A DNA stretch of 64,000 nucleotides from an uncultured Bacteroides sp. (GTDB lineage: Bacteria; Bacteroidota; Bacteroidia; Bacteroidales; Bacteroidaceae), in NCBI RefSeq assembly GCF_963678845.1, contig NZ_OY787466.1, positions 186,001 to 250,000 on the forward strand, in the 5' to 3' direction. The translations under genes were made by a program, and so were the position numbers. The notes beneath the pieces are model-generated. The model saw nothing but the letters and a program-made list of their open reading frames with translations. It made no database searches and had not been told where the DNA came from. Of the stretch, positions 16,538 to 25,701 are shown in pieces. Numbering within the stretch: position 1 is the first letter of the stretch; each line of letters starts with the position of its first letter.

Positions 16538-17725
16538 TTATTTGCTTATATTTTTGATTCTTTCCAATGCTTTTGCCAGCATCTCTTTATTACAACAAAG
16601 AGAAAGGCGAATGTATCGGGCTCCGTTACTTCCAAAAATGAATCCCGGTGTGATAAAGACATTGGCTTCATAAAGAACCTTGTCTGTAAGTGTTTCCACA
16701 TTTTCACAAGAATCGGGCACTTTTCCCCAAAGGAACATGCCTACCTGATTTTTGTCATAGGTGCAGCCTAAAGCATGCATTATTTCTCCTGCCAGTCCTC
16801 TTCTTTCACGGTAAACGCTGTTTATTTCAGTATACCATGACTCGTCACAAGTCAGTGCTTTGGCTGCTGCCATCTGCAAAGGACGGAACATTCCCGAGTC
16901 GATATTGCTTTTTACTTTCAACACCCACTGTATAAACTGTGCATTGGAAGCAAGCATTCCCACACGCCAGCCCGGCATGTTGTGGCTCTTACTCATGGAG
17001 TTGAACTCTATACAGCATTCTTTTGCTCCCGGAACACTTAGTATACTTAAAGGATGATCATTGAGGATAAAGCTATATGGATTATCGTTAACAATCACAA
17101 TGTTATGTTTGCGTGCAAAAGAGACTAGTTGCTCATATAATTCCATTGAAGCTCTAGTACCTGTAGGCATATGAGGATAATTTGTCCACATCAGCTTCAC
17201 ATTGCTGAGATCCATCTTTTCCAGCTCTTCAAAGTTGGGTATCCATCCGTTTTCTTCTTTCAAATCATAAGGAACAACCTTTGCACCGAGCAATGTGCTT
17301 AGTGATGTATAGGTTGGGTATCCCGGATTGGGCACCAGTACTTCTTCTCCTGGGTTTACAAAAGCAAGGGTTACATGAAGTATTCCTTCTTTTGAACCAA
17401 TTAAAGGCTGTATTTCAGTATTGGGATCCAAATCAACGTTATACCATTGCTTGTACCAGTCAGAGAATCCTTTGCGAAGTTCGGGTATTCCCACATAAGG
17501 CTGATAGCCGTGTACATCACTACGCATTGTTTGTTCACACATGGTTTGCAATGTTACTTGTGAAGGAGGAAGATCGGGACTGCCGATTCCTAAACTAATA
17601 ACGTTTTTTCCTTCAGCATTCATTTTTGCTACCTCTTTCAGCTTTTTAGAGAAGTAGTATTCGCTCACGCTGTTCAACCTTGAGGCTGGAGCGATATTAT
17701 ATGCTACTTGATTTTCCTTCTTCAT
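16538..17725 (-). CDS. Class I/II aminotransferase, probably aromatic
   Basis: A 395-residue PLP enzyme. VLVPNPGYPTYTSL, IVNDNPYSFIL and EFNSMSKSHNMPGWRVGMLA (PLP lysine in SMSKSHN) are the fold-type I signatures. It is related to the DAP aminotransferase subgroup. Position in the Phe/Tyr operon suggests it transaminates phenylpyruvate and 4-hydroxyphenylpyruvate, the final step for both amino acids. The first 10 codons overlap the end of pheA by 29 bases. An internal start would remove the overlap, but no nearby Met exists before SEYYFSKK, so coupling by overlap is likely. Confidence 0.88.
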   Translation of the reverse strand: MKKENQVAYNIAPASRLNSVSEYYFSKKLKEVAKMNAEGKNVISLGIGSPDLPPSQVTLQTMCEQTMRSDVHGYQPYVGIPELRKGFSDWYKQWYNVDLDPNTEIQPLIGSKEGILHVTLAFVNPGEEVLVPNPGYPTYTSLSTLLGAKVVPYDLKEENGWIPNFEELEKMDLSNVKLMWTNYPHMPTGTRASMELYEQLVSFARKHNIVIVNDNPYSFILNDHPLSILSVPGAKECCIEFNSMSKSHNMPGWRVGMLASNAQFIQWVLKVKSNIDSGMFRPLQMAAAKALTCDESWYTEINSVYRERRGLAGEIMHALGCTYDKNQVGMFLWGKVPDSCENVETLTDKVLYEANVFITPGFIFGSNGARYIRLSLCCNKEMLAKALERIKNISK

Positions 17726-18542
17726 ATTCTCCTAAAGTTCTTAGTTCTTTGGTTAATGGAGTGATTGCATCAATTGCTTGTCTGTATCTTAAGTAATCAT
17801 TAAATGTAAGATCTACGTAAAACAGATATTCCCATTCCCGGCCTATTATAGGCAATGATTGTATTTTTGTAAGATTGATGTTATAAAAGGAAAGAATGGA
17901 AAGAACCTGAGAAAGACTTCCTTCAGTGTGTTGTAATGAGAAAACAATATTTGACTTATTTATGTTCAGGTCTTTTCTGAAATCGTCAGCCAACCAGGGA
18001 TCGGCTACTAAAAGGAACCGGGTGAAGTTATGCTTGTTTGTCTCAATGCCTTCCTGCAAGATTTTCATTCCGTATAGTTGGGCTGCGGCTTTGGAGCAGA
18101 TGGCGGCATGTCCTTTCAGGTTCTCTTTCCGGATTATTTCCGCGCTTTTTGCAGTATCTTCTGCCTCTACAACTTTGAAGTTTGGATGGCTGTCGAGAAA
18201 CTCCTGGCATTGCATCAAAGCGATAGGGTGTGAGTTTACTTCTACAATATCGTCCCAGTCTTCATCGGGCAGGCAGACAAAACTGTGTGAAATGCGCAGT
18301 TTGTATTCACCTATGATCTGCAGCTGATTTTTACGCAACAACTCATGGTTTTGTAACAGACTTCCGGCAATGGTGTTTTCTATTGCTACCAGTCCCATAG
18401 TCTGACTGTCAGCTTTCACCGCTGCAAATACATCCTGAAAATGACCGCAGCAGATTAACTCTATTTCTTCGTTTGGAAATAGTTTATGAGCAGCTATATC
18501 ATGGTATGAACCTTTTGTTCCTTGTATGGCTATCTTTTTCAT
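17697..18542 (-). CDS. pheA: Prephenate dehydratase
   Basis: A 281-residue enzyme that converts prephenate to phenylpyruvate. The catalytic domain (1-185) shows GTKGSYHDIAA, VAIENTIAGSL and NFTRFLLV, which carries the essential Thr-Arg-Phe motif. Residues 195-275 form an ACT regulatory domain (GSLSQVLSILSFYNINLTKI, GREWEYLFYVDL), so feedback inhibition by phenylalanine is expected. There is no fused chorismate mutase; that activity is on the DAHP synthase two genes on. It is the first structural gene behind the Phe/Tyr attenuator. Confidence 0.94.
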   Translation of the reverse strand: MKKIAIQGTKGSYHDIAAHKLFPNEEIELICCGHFQDVFAAVKADSQTMGLVAIENTIAGSLLQNHELLRKNQLQIIGEYKLRISHSFVCLPDEDWDDIVEVNSHPIALMQCQEFLDSHPNFKVVEAEDTAKSAEIIRKENLKGHAAICSKAAAQLYGMKILQEGIETNKHNFTRFLLVADPWLADDFRKDLNINKSNIVFSLQHTEGSLSQVLSILSFYNINLTKIQSLPIIGREWEYLFYVDLTFNDYLRYRQAIDAITPLTKELRTLGEYEEGKSSSI

Positions 18543-18562
18543 AATAGAGTATTATATATAAT

Positions 18563-18598
18563 AAAAAAATCCCGTCTCCAATAAGGAGCGGGATTTTT
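18563..18598 (-). terminator. Attenuator terminator upstream of pheA
   Basis: On the minus strand AAAAATCCCGCTCC pairs with GGAGACGGGATTTTT across a 5-base loop, with one mismatch, followed by a run of seven T. It lies between the leader peptide and the pheA ATG, only 20 bases before it, so it terminates transcription before the operon rather than after a gene. Confidence 0.85.
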
Positions 18599-18655
18599 GT
18601 TTATTTTTAGTTTAAATCATTTATTGTTCTAACTGATACATACAAATTCCCGCTC
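18563..18655 (-). promoter_or_regulatory. Terminator/antiterminator switch of the Phe/Tyr operon
   Basis: The minus-strand segment GAGCGGGAATTT (18655-18644), inside the 3' half of the leader reading frame, is complementary to the 5' arm of the terminator (AAAATCCCGCTC at 18597-18586) apart from one bulged base. If it pairs there, the terminator cannot form. A ribosome stalled at the upstream Phe/Tyr codons would leave this segment free and favour read-through. A ribosome that reaches the stop at 18629 would cover it and allow termination. Confidence 0.75.
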
Positions 18656-18715
18656 TACTTTCTGGCTAAAGTAAAAGTAATAAAAGAAAAAGAATGTATA
18701 AGTAAATGACTTCAT
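18629..18715 (-). CDS. Phe/Tyr leader peptide
   Basis: A 28-codon reading frame starting ATG at 18715. Eight Phe and four Tyr occur in 28 residues, and residues 8-16 are nine consecutive aromatics (FFFFYYFYF, bases 18694-18668). It begins about 27 bases after the -7 box and ends 30 bases before the terminator stem. Composition, position and the alternative RNA pairing match the leader peptides of classical ribosome-mediated attenuators. Mixed Phe and Tyr codons fit an operon that makes both amino acids. Its only likely job is to sense charged tRNA-Phe and tRNA-Tyr. Confidence 0.85.
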   Translation of the reverse strand: MKSFTYTFFFFYYFYFSQKVEREFVCIS

Positions 18716-18741
18716 ATTCGTCTTTTGTTATTATTCGAGTG

Positions 18742-18771
18742 CAAATGTACGACTTTTATTGAAAGAGCAAA
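18742..18771 (-). promoter_or_regulatory. Promoter of the Phe/Tyr operon
   Basis: The minus strand has TTTG (18771-18768), an 18-base spacer and TACATTTG (18749-18742), a near-ideal Bacteroidetes -33/-7 promoter. Transcription would start near 18735, about 20 bases before the leader peptide ATG. Confidence 0.75.
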
Positions 18772-18825
18772 CAATAATAATGAATTTTTTTATAAAAAAG
18801 AGCTTTTTGTTTCAAATGGTAATTT

Positions 18826-19782
18826 TTAGAATAATTTTGCTCCAGCATATATGTCGGTAAAGTTGTTGAACTGGCCTTCCAGACTTTTCTCTGCTTTTGG
18901 ATTTAGTTCCATTGCTTTCTTAATATCTTCCATAGAACCTTCTTTGTCATCATTAAGGAACTTGGCGCGTCCGCGTTCATGGTATGCTTTACTGAAGTCT
19001 TCTTTTAGTTCTATGGCTTCATCAAAGTTCTCAATAGCTTCATCGTACTTCTTTGCAGAAATTAGTAGCTGTCCTAAATACAGGTAGGCTTGCTCATTGA
19101 ATGGATTAAGCTCAATTACATGTTTATAATCTGCAGTAGCTTCTTCAGTAGAAGTGTGCTCCTTTATTTTTCCACGAACCAAATAAGCTGCTTCTTCTTC
19201 GGCGTTTAGTTCAATGACTTTTTCAATATCTTCCATTGCGCTTTCATGCTCATTAATACCTTCCAGTACTTCGGCACGCATAAGATAAGCTTCTGTGAAA
19301 TCATTCTTTATTTTTATTGCTTCAGTCAGATTGATAATTGCATTTATATCATCATTCAATGCATGGTTTCCTTTTGCAAGAAGTAAATAAGCATCTGTGT
19401 CTTCATTATTGATGCGCAATACATCCAGACAGTTTTCAATAGTTATCTGATAATGTTCTGTGGTATAATTAATATTAGCCAAAGTGAGGTATGTGGATGC
19501 CACATTTGGGTCAATATCTATCATTCGGTGCAACGTTTTTCTTGCTTCACCTAATTCACTTTGATTAATATATGCCTTTGCCAGATAGCTCAGTGTTTCA
19601 AAATCGTCCTGGATGGCTAATGCTTCTGTATAACATTTGATAGCGTAATCAATATTACCGATGCGTTCGGCTCTCATTCCATCATATTTGAATAGCTCGA
19701 AGTTCTTTTTCTCTGCTTTAGCTTTCTCATTTTCAGGTTCTACAGAGTCTCCAGTGAAGAATGTTTTAAAAAAGTTTGCCAT
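18826..19782 (-). CDS. Tetratricopeptide repeat protein
   Basis: A 318-residue soluble protein made almost wholly of TPR helices, about eight 34-residue units from residue 35 onward. Examples are FETLSYLAKAYINQSELGEA, AYLVRGKIKEHTSTEEATAD and AYLYLGQLLISAKKYDEAI. There is no signal peptide, so it is cytoplasmic and probably a scaffold for protein contacts. Its partners are unknown. It lies directly downstream of recQ on the same strand but has its own -7 box at 19814-19821. Confidence 0.85.
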   Translation of the reverse strand: MANFFKTFFTGDSVEPENEKAKAEKKNFELFKYDGMRAERIGNIDYAIKCYTEALAIQDDFETLSYLAKAYINQSELGEARKTLHRMIDIDPNVASTYLTLANINYTTEHYQITIENCLDVLRINNEDTDAYLLLAKGNHALNDDINAIINLTEAIKIKNDFTEAYLMRAEVLEGINEHESAMEDIEKVIELNAEEEAAYLVRGKIKEHTSTEEATADYKHVIELNPFNEQAYLYLGQLLISAKKYDEAIENFDEAIELKEDFSKAYHERGRAKFLNDDKEGSMEDIKKAMELNPKAEKSLEGQFNNFTDIYAGAKLF

Positions 19783-19813
19783 ATAATTTATTGTTCGTTT
19801 TTTTAAGGAGGTA

Positions 19814-19821
19814 CAAAAGTA
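19814..19821 (-). promoter_or_regulatory. -7 box of the TPR gene
   Basis: The minus strand reads TACTTTTG (TAnnTTTG), 32 bases before the TPR start codon and immediately after the recQ stop codon. Confidence 0.55.
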
Positions 19822-19822
19822 A

Positions 19823-21730
19823 TCAATTTGTTGAATTATTTATCATTCCATCTTTGATATTTAATCTCCCTTCGTCTAATAAATATTGAATAACAATACT
19901 TACTTTGTCGGGCTCAATGTTTAATTTGCGTACAATCTCAGCCGGAGTCATACTTTTATCTTCCAGTGTTGCAAATATTTGAGAAGTAAGTTTGTCAAAT
20001 TCGGACTGTCGTAAGCCACTTTCATTCTTTTGCAGGCAGATATCGCATTGACCGCAGTTGTGATCGTTCTTTTCTCCGAAGTAGCGGAGCAGCATACGAC
20101 TGCGACAGGCATTATCTGCATTAACGTACTCTATCATCGCATTGATGCGTTTTACATATCTTTCTTTTCTTTCCTCATAAACTTCCTTTGGAATATGAAG
20201 ATGGCGAAGTTCTACCCGTTCTCGTGTATATATTATATAAGGTGTTTTTTTACGAGGTATGTAGTCGATGATTCTTCGCTTGGTTAAAAAGATCAGTATT
20301 TCATAAACTTTTTGCTGTGTGAGATTGAGCCTTGTAGCCAGTGAGTTTTCATGTATATAGGCATAATCAGTAAAAATACCTGTATAGGAGCGAAGTAGAG
20401 CCTGAATAAGAGTTTCTACTTCAGGACCCATTTCTTTGAATTTATACAGTTCATCACGACCAACGGTGAAAATGAGTCGTGAAGCATTATCCTGTTCATC
20501 TGTATATTCTATATATCCTGCTTGTGAAAGGATTTTCAGTGCACCGTCTGCTGGTACAGGGAAATGCTTAAAATTACGGCAGAATTGTTCCAGACTAAAG
20601 TCGTACATTCTTCCCAGTCCATCACCCATGGCCATCTGGTAATAGAAGTTCAGGTGTTCATAGATTTGCTTGATGTACTCTTTTTCGGGGAATGTATCTG
20701 ATATACGCTTGTTAAGTGTAGTCTTATCAGATTTGGAATATAGAATTACTGCATAGGCCTTTTCTCCGTCACGACCAGCCCTACCTGCTTCCTGAAAGTA
20801 GGCTTCTGGTGAATCAGGCAGGTCAACATGGACAACCAGTCTTACGTTTGCCTTATCAATACCCATACCAAAGGCATTGGTGGCCACGATAACCCGGAAT
20901 TCTCCTGTTTGCCATTGCTTTTGGCGGAGGTCTTTGGTTTCGTTACTTAATCCGGCGTGATAGAAATCAGCTGAGATGCCTGCTTTCCGTAAAATCTCGG
21001 CTGTTTCCTTTGTTCTTTTACGACTTCGTGCATATACAATGGCTGTGCCGGGTACTTTGCTGAGAATGTGCAAAAGTTCATCTTGCTTATTGTCTGTTTG
21101 GCGAACTATGTAGGCCAAATTTTTTCGCTCAAAACTCATGCGAAAGACATTCTCTTTTGCAAAGTGTAGTCTTTCCTGAATATCTTTTACTACCCCAGGG
21201 GTAGCTGTTGCGGTTAATGCCAGTACAGGAATGCCGGGAACTAGATTCCGTATGTCGGCAATTTTAAGATATGCGGGACGAAAGTCATATCCCCATTGGG
21301 AAATACAGTGAGACTCGTCGACAGTAATCATATTGACTTTCATACTCCGCAACTTTAGCTGGAATATTTCCGTGTCAAGTCGTTCTGGAGAAATATAAAG
21401 AAACTTGTAATCGCCAAAGATGCAGTTCTCTAATGCGATAAGTATCTCTTTCCGTGTCATTCCAGAATAGACTGCTACTGCTTTTATACCCCGGCTTCTC
21501 AGATTTTGTACCTGATCTTTCATCAGGGCAATAAGCGGGGTAACAACAACACATATCCCTTCCTTGGCAAGAGCCGGCACCTGGAACGTAATAGATTTAC
21601 CGCCACCGGTAGGCATTAGTCCCAGCGTGTCTTTTCCTTCACCAATGCTGTTGATAATATCTTCCTGCAGATCCCGGAAATCAGAATATCCCCAGTATTG
21701 CTTTAGTATGTCGCGGTAATTTGCCGGCAT
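19823..21730 (-). CDS. recQ: ATP-dependent DNA helicase RecQ
   Basis: A 635-residue 3'-5' helicase for recombination and fork repair. It shows Walker A MPTGGGKSITFQVPAL, a DEAH-type box written DESHC, ALTATATPGV (motif III), ATNAFGMGIDKANVR and HVDLPDSPEAYFQEAGRAGR (motifs V and VI), then the zinc-binding RQC region (CRSRMLLRYFGEKNDHNCGQ followed by CDIC). A winged-helix-like tail follows, and no canonical HRDC domain was recognised. It starts 2 bases after recJ ends, so recJ and recQ form an operon. Confidence 0.95.
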   Translation of the reverse strand: MPANYRDILKQYWGYSDFRDLQEDIINSIGEGKDTLGLMPTGGGKSITFQVPALAKEGICVVVTPLIALMKDQVQNLRSRGIKAVAVYSGMTRKEILIALENCIFGDYKFLYISPERLDTEIFQLKLRSMKVNMITVDESHCISQWGYDFRPAYLKIADIRNLVPGIPVLALTATATPGVVKDIQERLHFAKENVFRMSFERKNLAYIVRQTDNKQDELLHILSKVPGTAIVYARSRKRTKETAEILRKAGISADFYHAGLSNETKDLRQKQWQTGEFRVIVATNAFGMGIDKANVRLVVHVDLPDSPEAYFQEAGRAGRDGEKAYAVILYSKSDKTTLNKRISDTFPEKEYIKQIYEHLNFYYQMAMGDGLGRMYDFSLEQFCRNFKHFPVPADGALKILSQAGYIEYTDEQDNASRLIFTVGRDELYKFKEMGPEVETLIQALLRSYTGIFTDYAYIHENSLATRLNLTQQKVYEILIFLTKRRIIDYIPRKKTPYIIYTRERVELRHLHIPKEVYEERKERYVKRINAMIEYVNADNACRSRMLLRYFGEKNDHNCGQCDICLQKNESGLRQSEFDKLTSQIFATLEDKSMTPAEIVRKLNIEPDKVSIVIQYLLDEGRLNIKDGMINNSTN

Positions 21731-21732
21731 AT

Positions 21733-23451
21733 TTATTCTGTAGGCTTTATGTCTTCAATTATAAGCTGAATTTCTCCATGCTTATGGGTGTTTTCTTCAA
21801 TGCTGTAACAGATATCAAATGAACGCTTGGTTTTGATGTAACGCACATGTGAACTTTGTCCGAAAGCAATTCCGTTCATTACATTATTGGATTTATTGTC
21901 CACTAATTCAAGCTTAATGTGCTCCTGTTCTCTGCCTACTACTTTACTGGTCCCATAATCATACACATGACAAGTACAGAATATAGGTCTATGATTGTCC
22001 GGCCCAAAAGGGTTGAACTTCTTTAACTCAGAGAAGAATCGGGGTGTAATATCTTTAAAATCAATTTCCGAATCAATATCAATTACTGCACTTCTTTGTT
22101 CAGGTAAAATATGGCTGGAGACGAACTCTTCAAATCGTTTAGTGAATTTCTCCACGTTCTCAATTTTCATTGAAAGCCCTGCAGCATAAGTATGTCCTCC
22201 AAAATTCTCAAGCAAATCGCGGCAATTCTCAATGGCTTTATATACATCAAATCCGGAAACAGAACGAGCAGAGCCTGTAGCAAGATTCTCAGTGCGTGTT
22301 AATACAACTGCTGGGCGGTAATAGATTTCAGTTAATCTTGAAGCTACAATACCGATAACTCCTTTGTGCCACTCCTCATTATAAATCACAATGGAACGGC
22401 GATCTGCTAAACCTTCCAGACTGTCAACAATATTGTTGGCTTCTTCGGTCATACTTTTATCCAGATCTTTACGGGTTTCGTTATACTGGTTGATCTGATT
22501 ACTTTTCTCCAATGCTAAGGAATAATCTTTCTCTATCAATAAATCAACAGCCTCTTTGCCATTCTGGATTCTTCCTGAGGCATTGATGCGTGGACCTATC
22601 TTGAAAACGATATCACTCATCGTGATTTCTTTATCGTTTAATCCGCAAATATCAGTGATTGCTTTCAGTCCAATACTTGGGTTTGCATTCAGTTGCTTTA
22701 ATCCATGGTAAGCAAGAATACGGTTTTCTCCCATGATAGGTACAATATCAGAAGCAATGCTTACGGCTACCAGATCGAGCAGTGGTGTCAGCTGATGAAA
22801 ATCTATTCCATTGTTGATGGCAAATGCCTGCATAAACTTAAAACCAACCCCGCAACCAGACAGGTGAGTGTACGGATAAGTATTATCTTTCCTCTTGGCA
22901 TTCAGAATGGCAACAGCGGGCGGAAGAACATCATCTGGCACATGATGATCGCAAATAATGAAATCAATGCCTTTTTCTTTGGCATACGTAACTTCCTCGA
23001 TAGCTTTTATTCCACAATCCAAAACAATGATAAGGCGAACGCCTGTTTTTGCAGCATAGTTAATTCCCTGAACAGAAACGCCATAACCTTCGCTGTAGCG
23101 GTCGGGGATGTAATAATCAATGTTTGAATAGAATTGTTGTATAAACTTATAGACTAGCGCAACAGCTGTTGTACCGTCCACATCATAATCTCCATAAATC
23201 ATTATACGTTCTTTCCGTCCCATAGACTGGTTAAGTCGTTCAACTGCCAGACCCATGTCTTTCATTAGAAAAGGGTCATGTAGGTCCTGTAGTTGTGGGC
23301 GGAAGAATTTTCTGGCCTCTGCGGCAGTCTCAATTCCTCTTTGTACAAGAAGTTTTCCTAGAATAGGGTTTATCCCCAATTCATCGGCTAAACTTTGGCT
23401 AAGTTCTTTCTGTTCATGTGTAGGAGGTTGATAATTCCATTTGTGACTCAT
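21733..23451 (-). CDS. recJ: Single-stranded-DNA exonuclease RecJ
   Basis: A 572-residue 5'-3' exonuclease acting with RecQ in recombination and mismatch repair. DHH-family metal motifs are clear: YGDYDVDGTTAVAL, CDHHVPDD and DLVAVSIASDIVP. The DHHA1 motif GGHTYAAGLSM lies near residue 420 and an OB-like tail follows. Length matches the family. It is the first gene of recJ-recQ, with a 5' leader containing two small hairpins and a weak -7-like TACCTTTA near 23549 on the minus strand. Confidence 0.95.
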   Translation of the reverse strand: MSHKWNYQPPTHEQKELSQSLADELGINPILGKLLVQRGIETAAEARKFFRPQLQDLHDPFLMKDMGLAVERLNQSMGRKERIMIYGDYDVDGTTAVALVYKFIQQFYSNIDYYIPDRYSEGYGVSVQGINYAAKTGVRLIIVLDCGIKAIEEVTYAKEKGIDFIICDHHVPDDVLPPAVAILNAKRKDNTYPYTHLSGCGVGFKFMQAFAINNGIDFHQLTPLLDLVAVSIASDIVPIMGENRILAYHGLKQLNANPSIGLKAITDICGLNDKEITMSDIVFKIGPRINASGRIQNGKEAVDLLIEKDYSLALEKSNQINQYNETRKDLDKSMTEEANNIVDSLEGLADRRSIVIYNEEWHKGVIGIVASRLTEIYYRPAVVLTRTENLATGSARSVSGFDVYKAIENCRDLLENFGGHTYAAGLSMKIENVEKFTKRFEEFVSSHILPEQRSAVIDIDSEIDFKDITPRFFSELKKFNPFGPDNHRPIFCTCHVYDYGTSKVVGREQEHIKLELVDNKSNNVMNGIAFGQSSHVRYIKTKRSFDICYSIEENTHKHGEIQLIIEDIKPTE

Positions 23452-23519
23452 TATATATTTTATTTTTTCTTTTTCTTTTCGCAGTGCCTCGCATGGAGGC
23501 GGGGGCCATATCAGGCATT

Positions 23520-23538
23520 ATGAAACAGAATGTTTCAT
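23520..23538. promoter_or_regulatory. Small inverted repeat in the recJ leader
   Basis: ATGAAACA and TGTTTCAT form a perfect 8-bp inverted repeat with a GAA centre, about 70 bases upstream of the recJ start. A second small hairpin, GCCTC/GAGGC, lies at 23487-23501. They could be an operator or leader structure. Confidence 0.3.
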
Positions 23539-23629
23539 TTTGTAAAGGTACAAAAAACGTTTGTCGTTACATTAATCATTTGCCTATTTTTTTAGAATGA
23601 GTATAAAAAACGATCTAATAATAAAAATG

Positions 23630-23684
23630 TTTTGTACAAAAGAGCTTAACCTTCTGTACAAAACATCATACACTCTTCTATACA
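23630..23684. repeat. TGTACA motif array, about 22-bp spacing
   Basis: Three copies begin at 23633 (TGTACA), 23655 (TGTACA) and 23679 (TATACA), spaced 22 and 24 bases. The first is the centre of a perfect 12-bp palindrome, TTTTGTACAAAA (23630-23641). The array lies between recJ and the DUF3857 gene and resembles the four-unit array at 57095-57182. Confidence 0.55.
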
Positions 23685-23768
23685 AATCATTTTTCTTCTT
23701 TTATATAGACTACTTGGATTTCTATTAGAGTAATTCTATCAGTTTGTTTGCAATTTCAGTTTAAGTTC

Positions 23769-25670
23769 TTATTCCATGCTTTTCTTTAAAATAATCTTAC
23801 TTGCATAAGCGTTGGATACTTCTTTGCAGAATTCAGAAAATTCGGAATATTCTTTTATGGCATATTCGCCAGAACGGAGAAATAGTTGGTTGGTGATAAG
23901 TATTTTATTCCCATTCAGGCCGATTGTTGCATTGAACTTACCGAATTTCTTGTTTATTTCCAGAAGCTTGGGTAAAGATTCTACTGTGTAATTTTTGGGA
24001 ATCTCAAGGGTGATGGTGTCACTATCCATATATCCATAACCGATGTGTATAGGGTGAATCCGTTTCTTATTTGCTAGTTTCTTTGGTCCCTGTCGAAAAA
24101 CATTTATTGGAATAAAGAGTCTGTTGCCTGTTTTACTACCATACTTTTCACAATCCACTTTGTAATTCAATGTAATGGACGGTTTTGCAGATTTTTCTTC
24201 CTTGTAAGTAATACTGTTGACTCTTGCTTGTGGTAATTGTACATCTTCACGCAGATAGTCAATCTGTTTGGTGGGGCTCATCTTTGTAAACCCAAACATA
24301 CTTTCGTATTGAAATAAGTGACTGGAACGTGTAACACTAGCTGTTGCACTTCCCTGATCTGTTAAAGTGATAATTGCATTATGACTCTCTGTGTTCAGTG
24401 AGTCTTTGTAAGTAGGTAACCTATATAATTCACCTCCTGTCTCTTTAATAAGAATAGCGTCGTGTCCGGCAATGCTGCTGTGAACGAAACCAAAGGGAAG
24501 TTCTGGATTTGTGCATTCCAGCCAAAGAATTTCATCTTTCAAAGGCACCTGAAGAATTACATGATTCATTTGATTTGCACTTGCATAATCTTTAAATAAC
24601 CTGCTTCTTTCTGTACTGATTACTGTATATGTAGAGGATATTCCTAATTCTTTGAGCATAGCCCGCATATAGTTTGATAAACCTTTACAGTCAGCAAATC
24701 CTGTTTTTACAACTTCTTCTGCAGGCATGGGCTGAAACCCTCCAATACCTAACTGGATACTTACATATCTGGTCGTTTTTGCTAGATAATCATACAGGAC
24801 CTTGACTTTTTCATGGTCGGATTTGCAATCTTTGGTTAATTCTATAAGCTTCTTTTTTGTTTCATCTGAGAGTATATCACGGTCTTTTAATAATCCATAC
24901 TGCCAGTTCCCATAAGTCTTCCAGCTGCTCAAATCACCATGTGTATTGTCGAAAATGAAGTCCTTGGGAACGATATAAAGCAAAGGGATCAATGTGGCTA
25001 TTGATTCTGTGTATGGCTCATCTTCTATAGCCTTAAGGTTTGTGAGCATCCATTCTTTATAAATACCCTCTTTACCTTTCTTTATTTCTGGTGCAATTTT
25101 TATGTTGAGCACTTTGTATAAAAAATCAACATTATCAGGCGCATAGAAATGATAAACAGCTTTTTCTACAGATTGGTTGTAGCTGCTTTGAGGTGCGAAA
25201 GTAGGGAGCCCTATTAATCCGTTCTTGTACTTTATCTCCCATTCATACTTTACTGTAAAAGGGTAAGCTACAGCATCACAGTCATAATAGTATCTCTTTT
25301 GATCTGATGCAAGATCGGAAGTATATTCTGTGGACTTCAAATCCGACTGTTTTATTTTACGGATAAGATTGCCGTTAGCATCATATATACCACCTCGAAA
25401 GTTGCGCAATTCTTCAAACTGGTCGCAAGAACAAATGAAATTGGCTTCATCATTACCTTTGCTTTCAAGAATGGTGGTTATCGTTGTAGATTTTTGCTCG
25501 CCGCTAACAATTGATTTGTAAGTGAATTCCTGATCGTCTAGCCTCACAACAGAATAAGCATTTTGTTTAAGGGAATCCGGGATTTCGGATAATGTCAGTT
25601 TTTCTTGTGCGTTTAAGGCTCCGCATATTAAAATAGAACCTAAAACAGCACTTATTCTCTTGCTATACAT
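23769..25670 (-). CDS. DUF3857/transglutaminase-like exported protein, catalytic residues kept
   Basis: A 633-residue protein with a signal peptide (ending LNAQ), an N-terminal DUF3857 beta domain and a central transglutaminase-like domain (about 270-400). VVKTGFADCKGLSNYM holds the catalytic Cys328, and NQMNHVILQV holds the His, with ECTNP in the place of the third residue. A beta-rich C-terminal domain follows. Proteins of this kind are periplasmic or surface-attached in Bacteroidetes and their substrate is unknown. It is third in a row of related genes, 31 bases after the preceding one, so probably co-transcribed. Confidence 0.85.
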   Translation of the reverse strand: MYSKRISAVLGSILICGALNAQEKLTLSEIPDSLKQNAYSVVRLDDQEFTYKSIVSGEQKSTTITTILESKGNDEANFICSCDQFEELRNFRGGIYDANGNLIRKIKQSDLKSTEYTSDLASDQKRYYYDCDAVAYPFTVKYEWEIKYKNGLIGLPTFAPQSSYNQSVEKAVYHFYAPDNVDFLYKVLNIKIAPEIKKGKEGIYKEWMLTNLKAIEDEPYTESIATLIPLLYIVPKDFIFDNTHGDLSSWKTYGNWQYGLLKDRDILSDETKKKLIELTKDCKSDHEKVKVLYDYLAKTTRYVSIQLGIGGFQPMPAEEVVKTGFADCKGLSNYMRAMLKELGISSTYTVISTERSRLFKDYASANQMNHVILQVPLKDEILWLECTNPELPFGFVHSSIAGHDAILIKETGGELYRLPTYKDSLNTESHNAIITLTDQGSATASVTRSSHLFQYESMFGFTKMSPTKQIDYLREDVQLPQARVNSITYKEEKSAKPSITLNYKVDCEKYGSKTGNRLFIPINVFRQGPKKLANKKRIHPIHIGYGYMDSDTITLEIPKNYTVESLPKLLEINKKFGKFNATIGLNGNKILITNQLFLRSGEYAIKEYSEFSEFCKEVSNAYASKIILKKSME

Positions 25671-25701
25671 GGTATAATCTTTTCTGTTTAATATTATATT
25701 T

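Noticed and set aside
17697..17725. Frameshift at the pheA/aminotransferase junction
   Set aside because: Both proteins are complete with normal ends; the 29-base overlap is a coupling overlap rather than damage.
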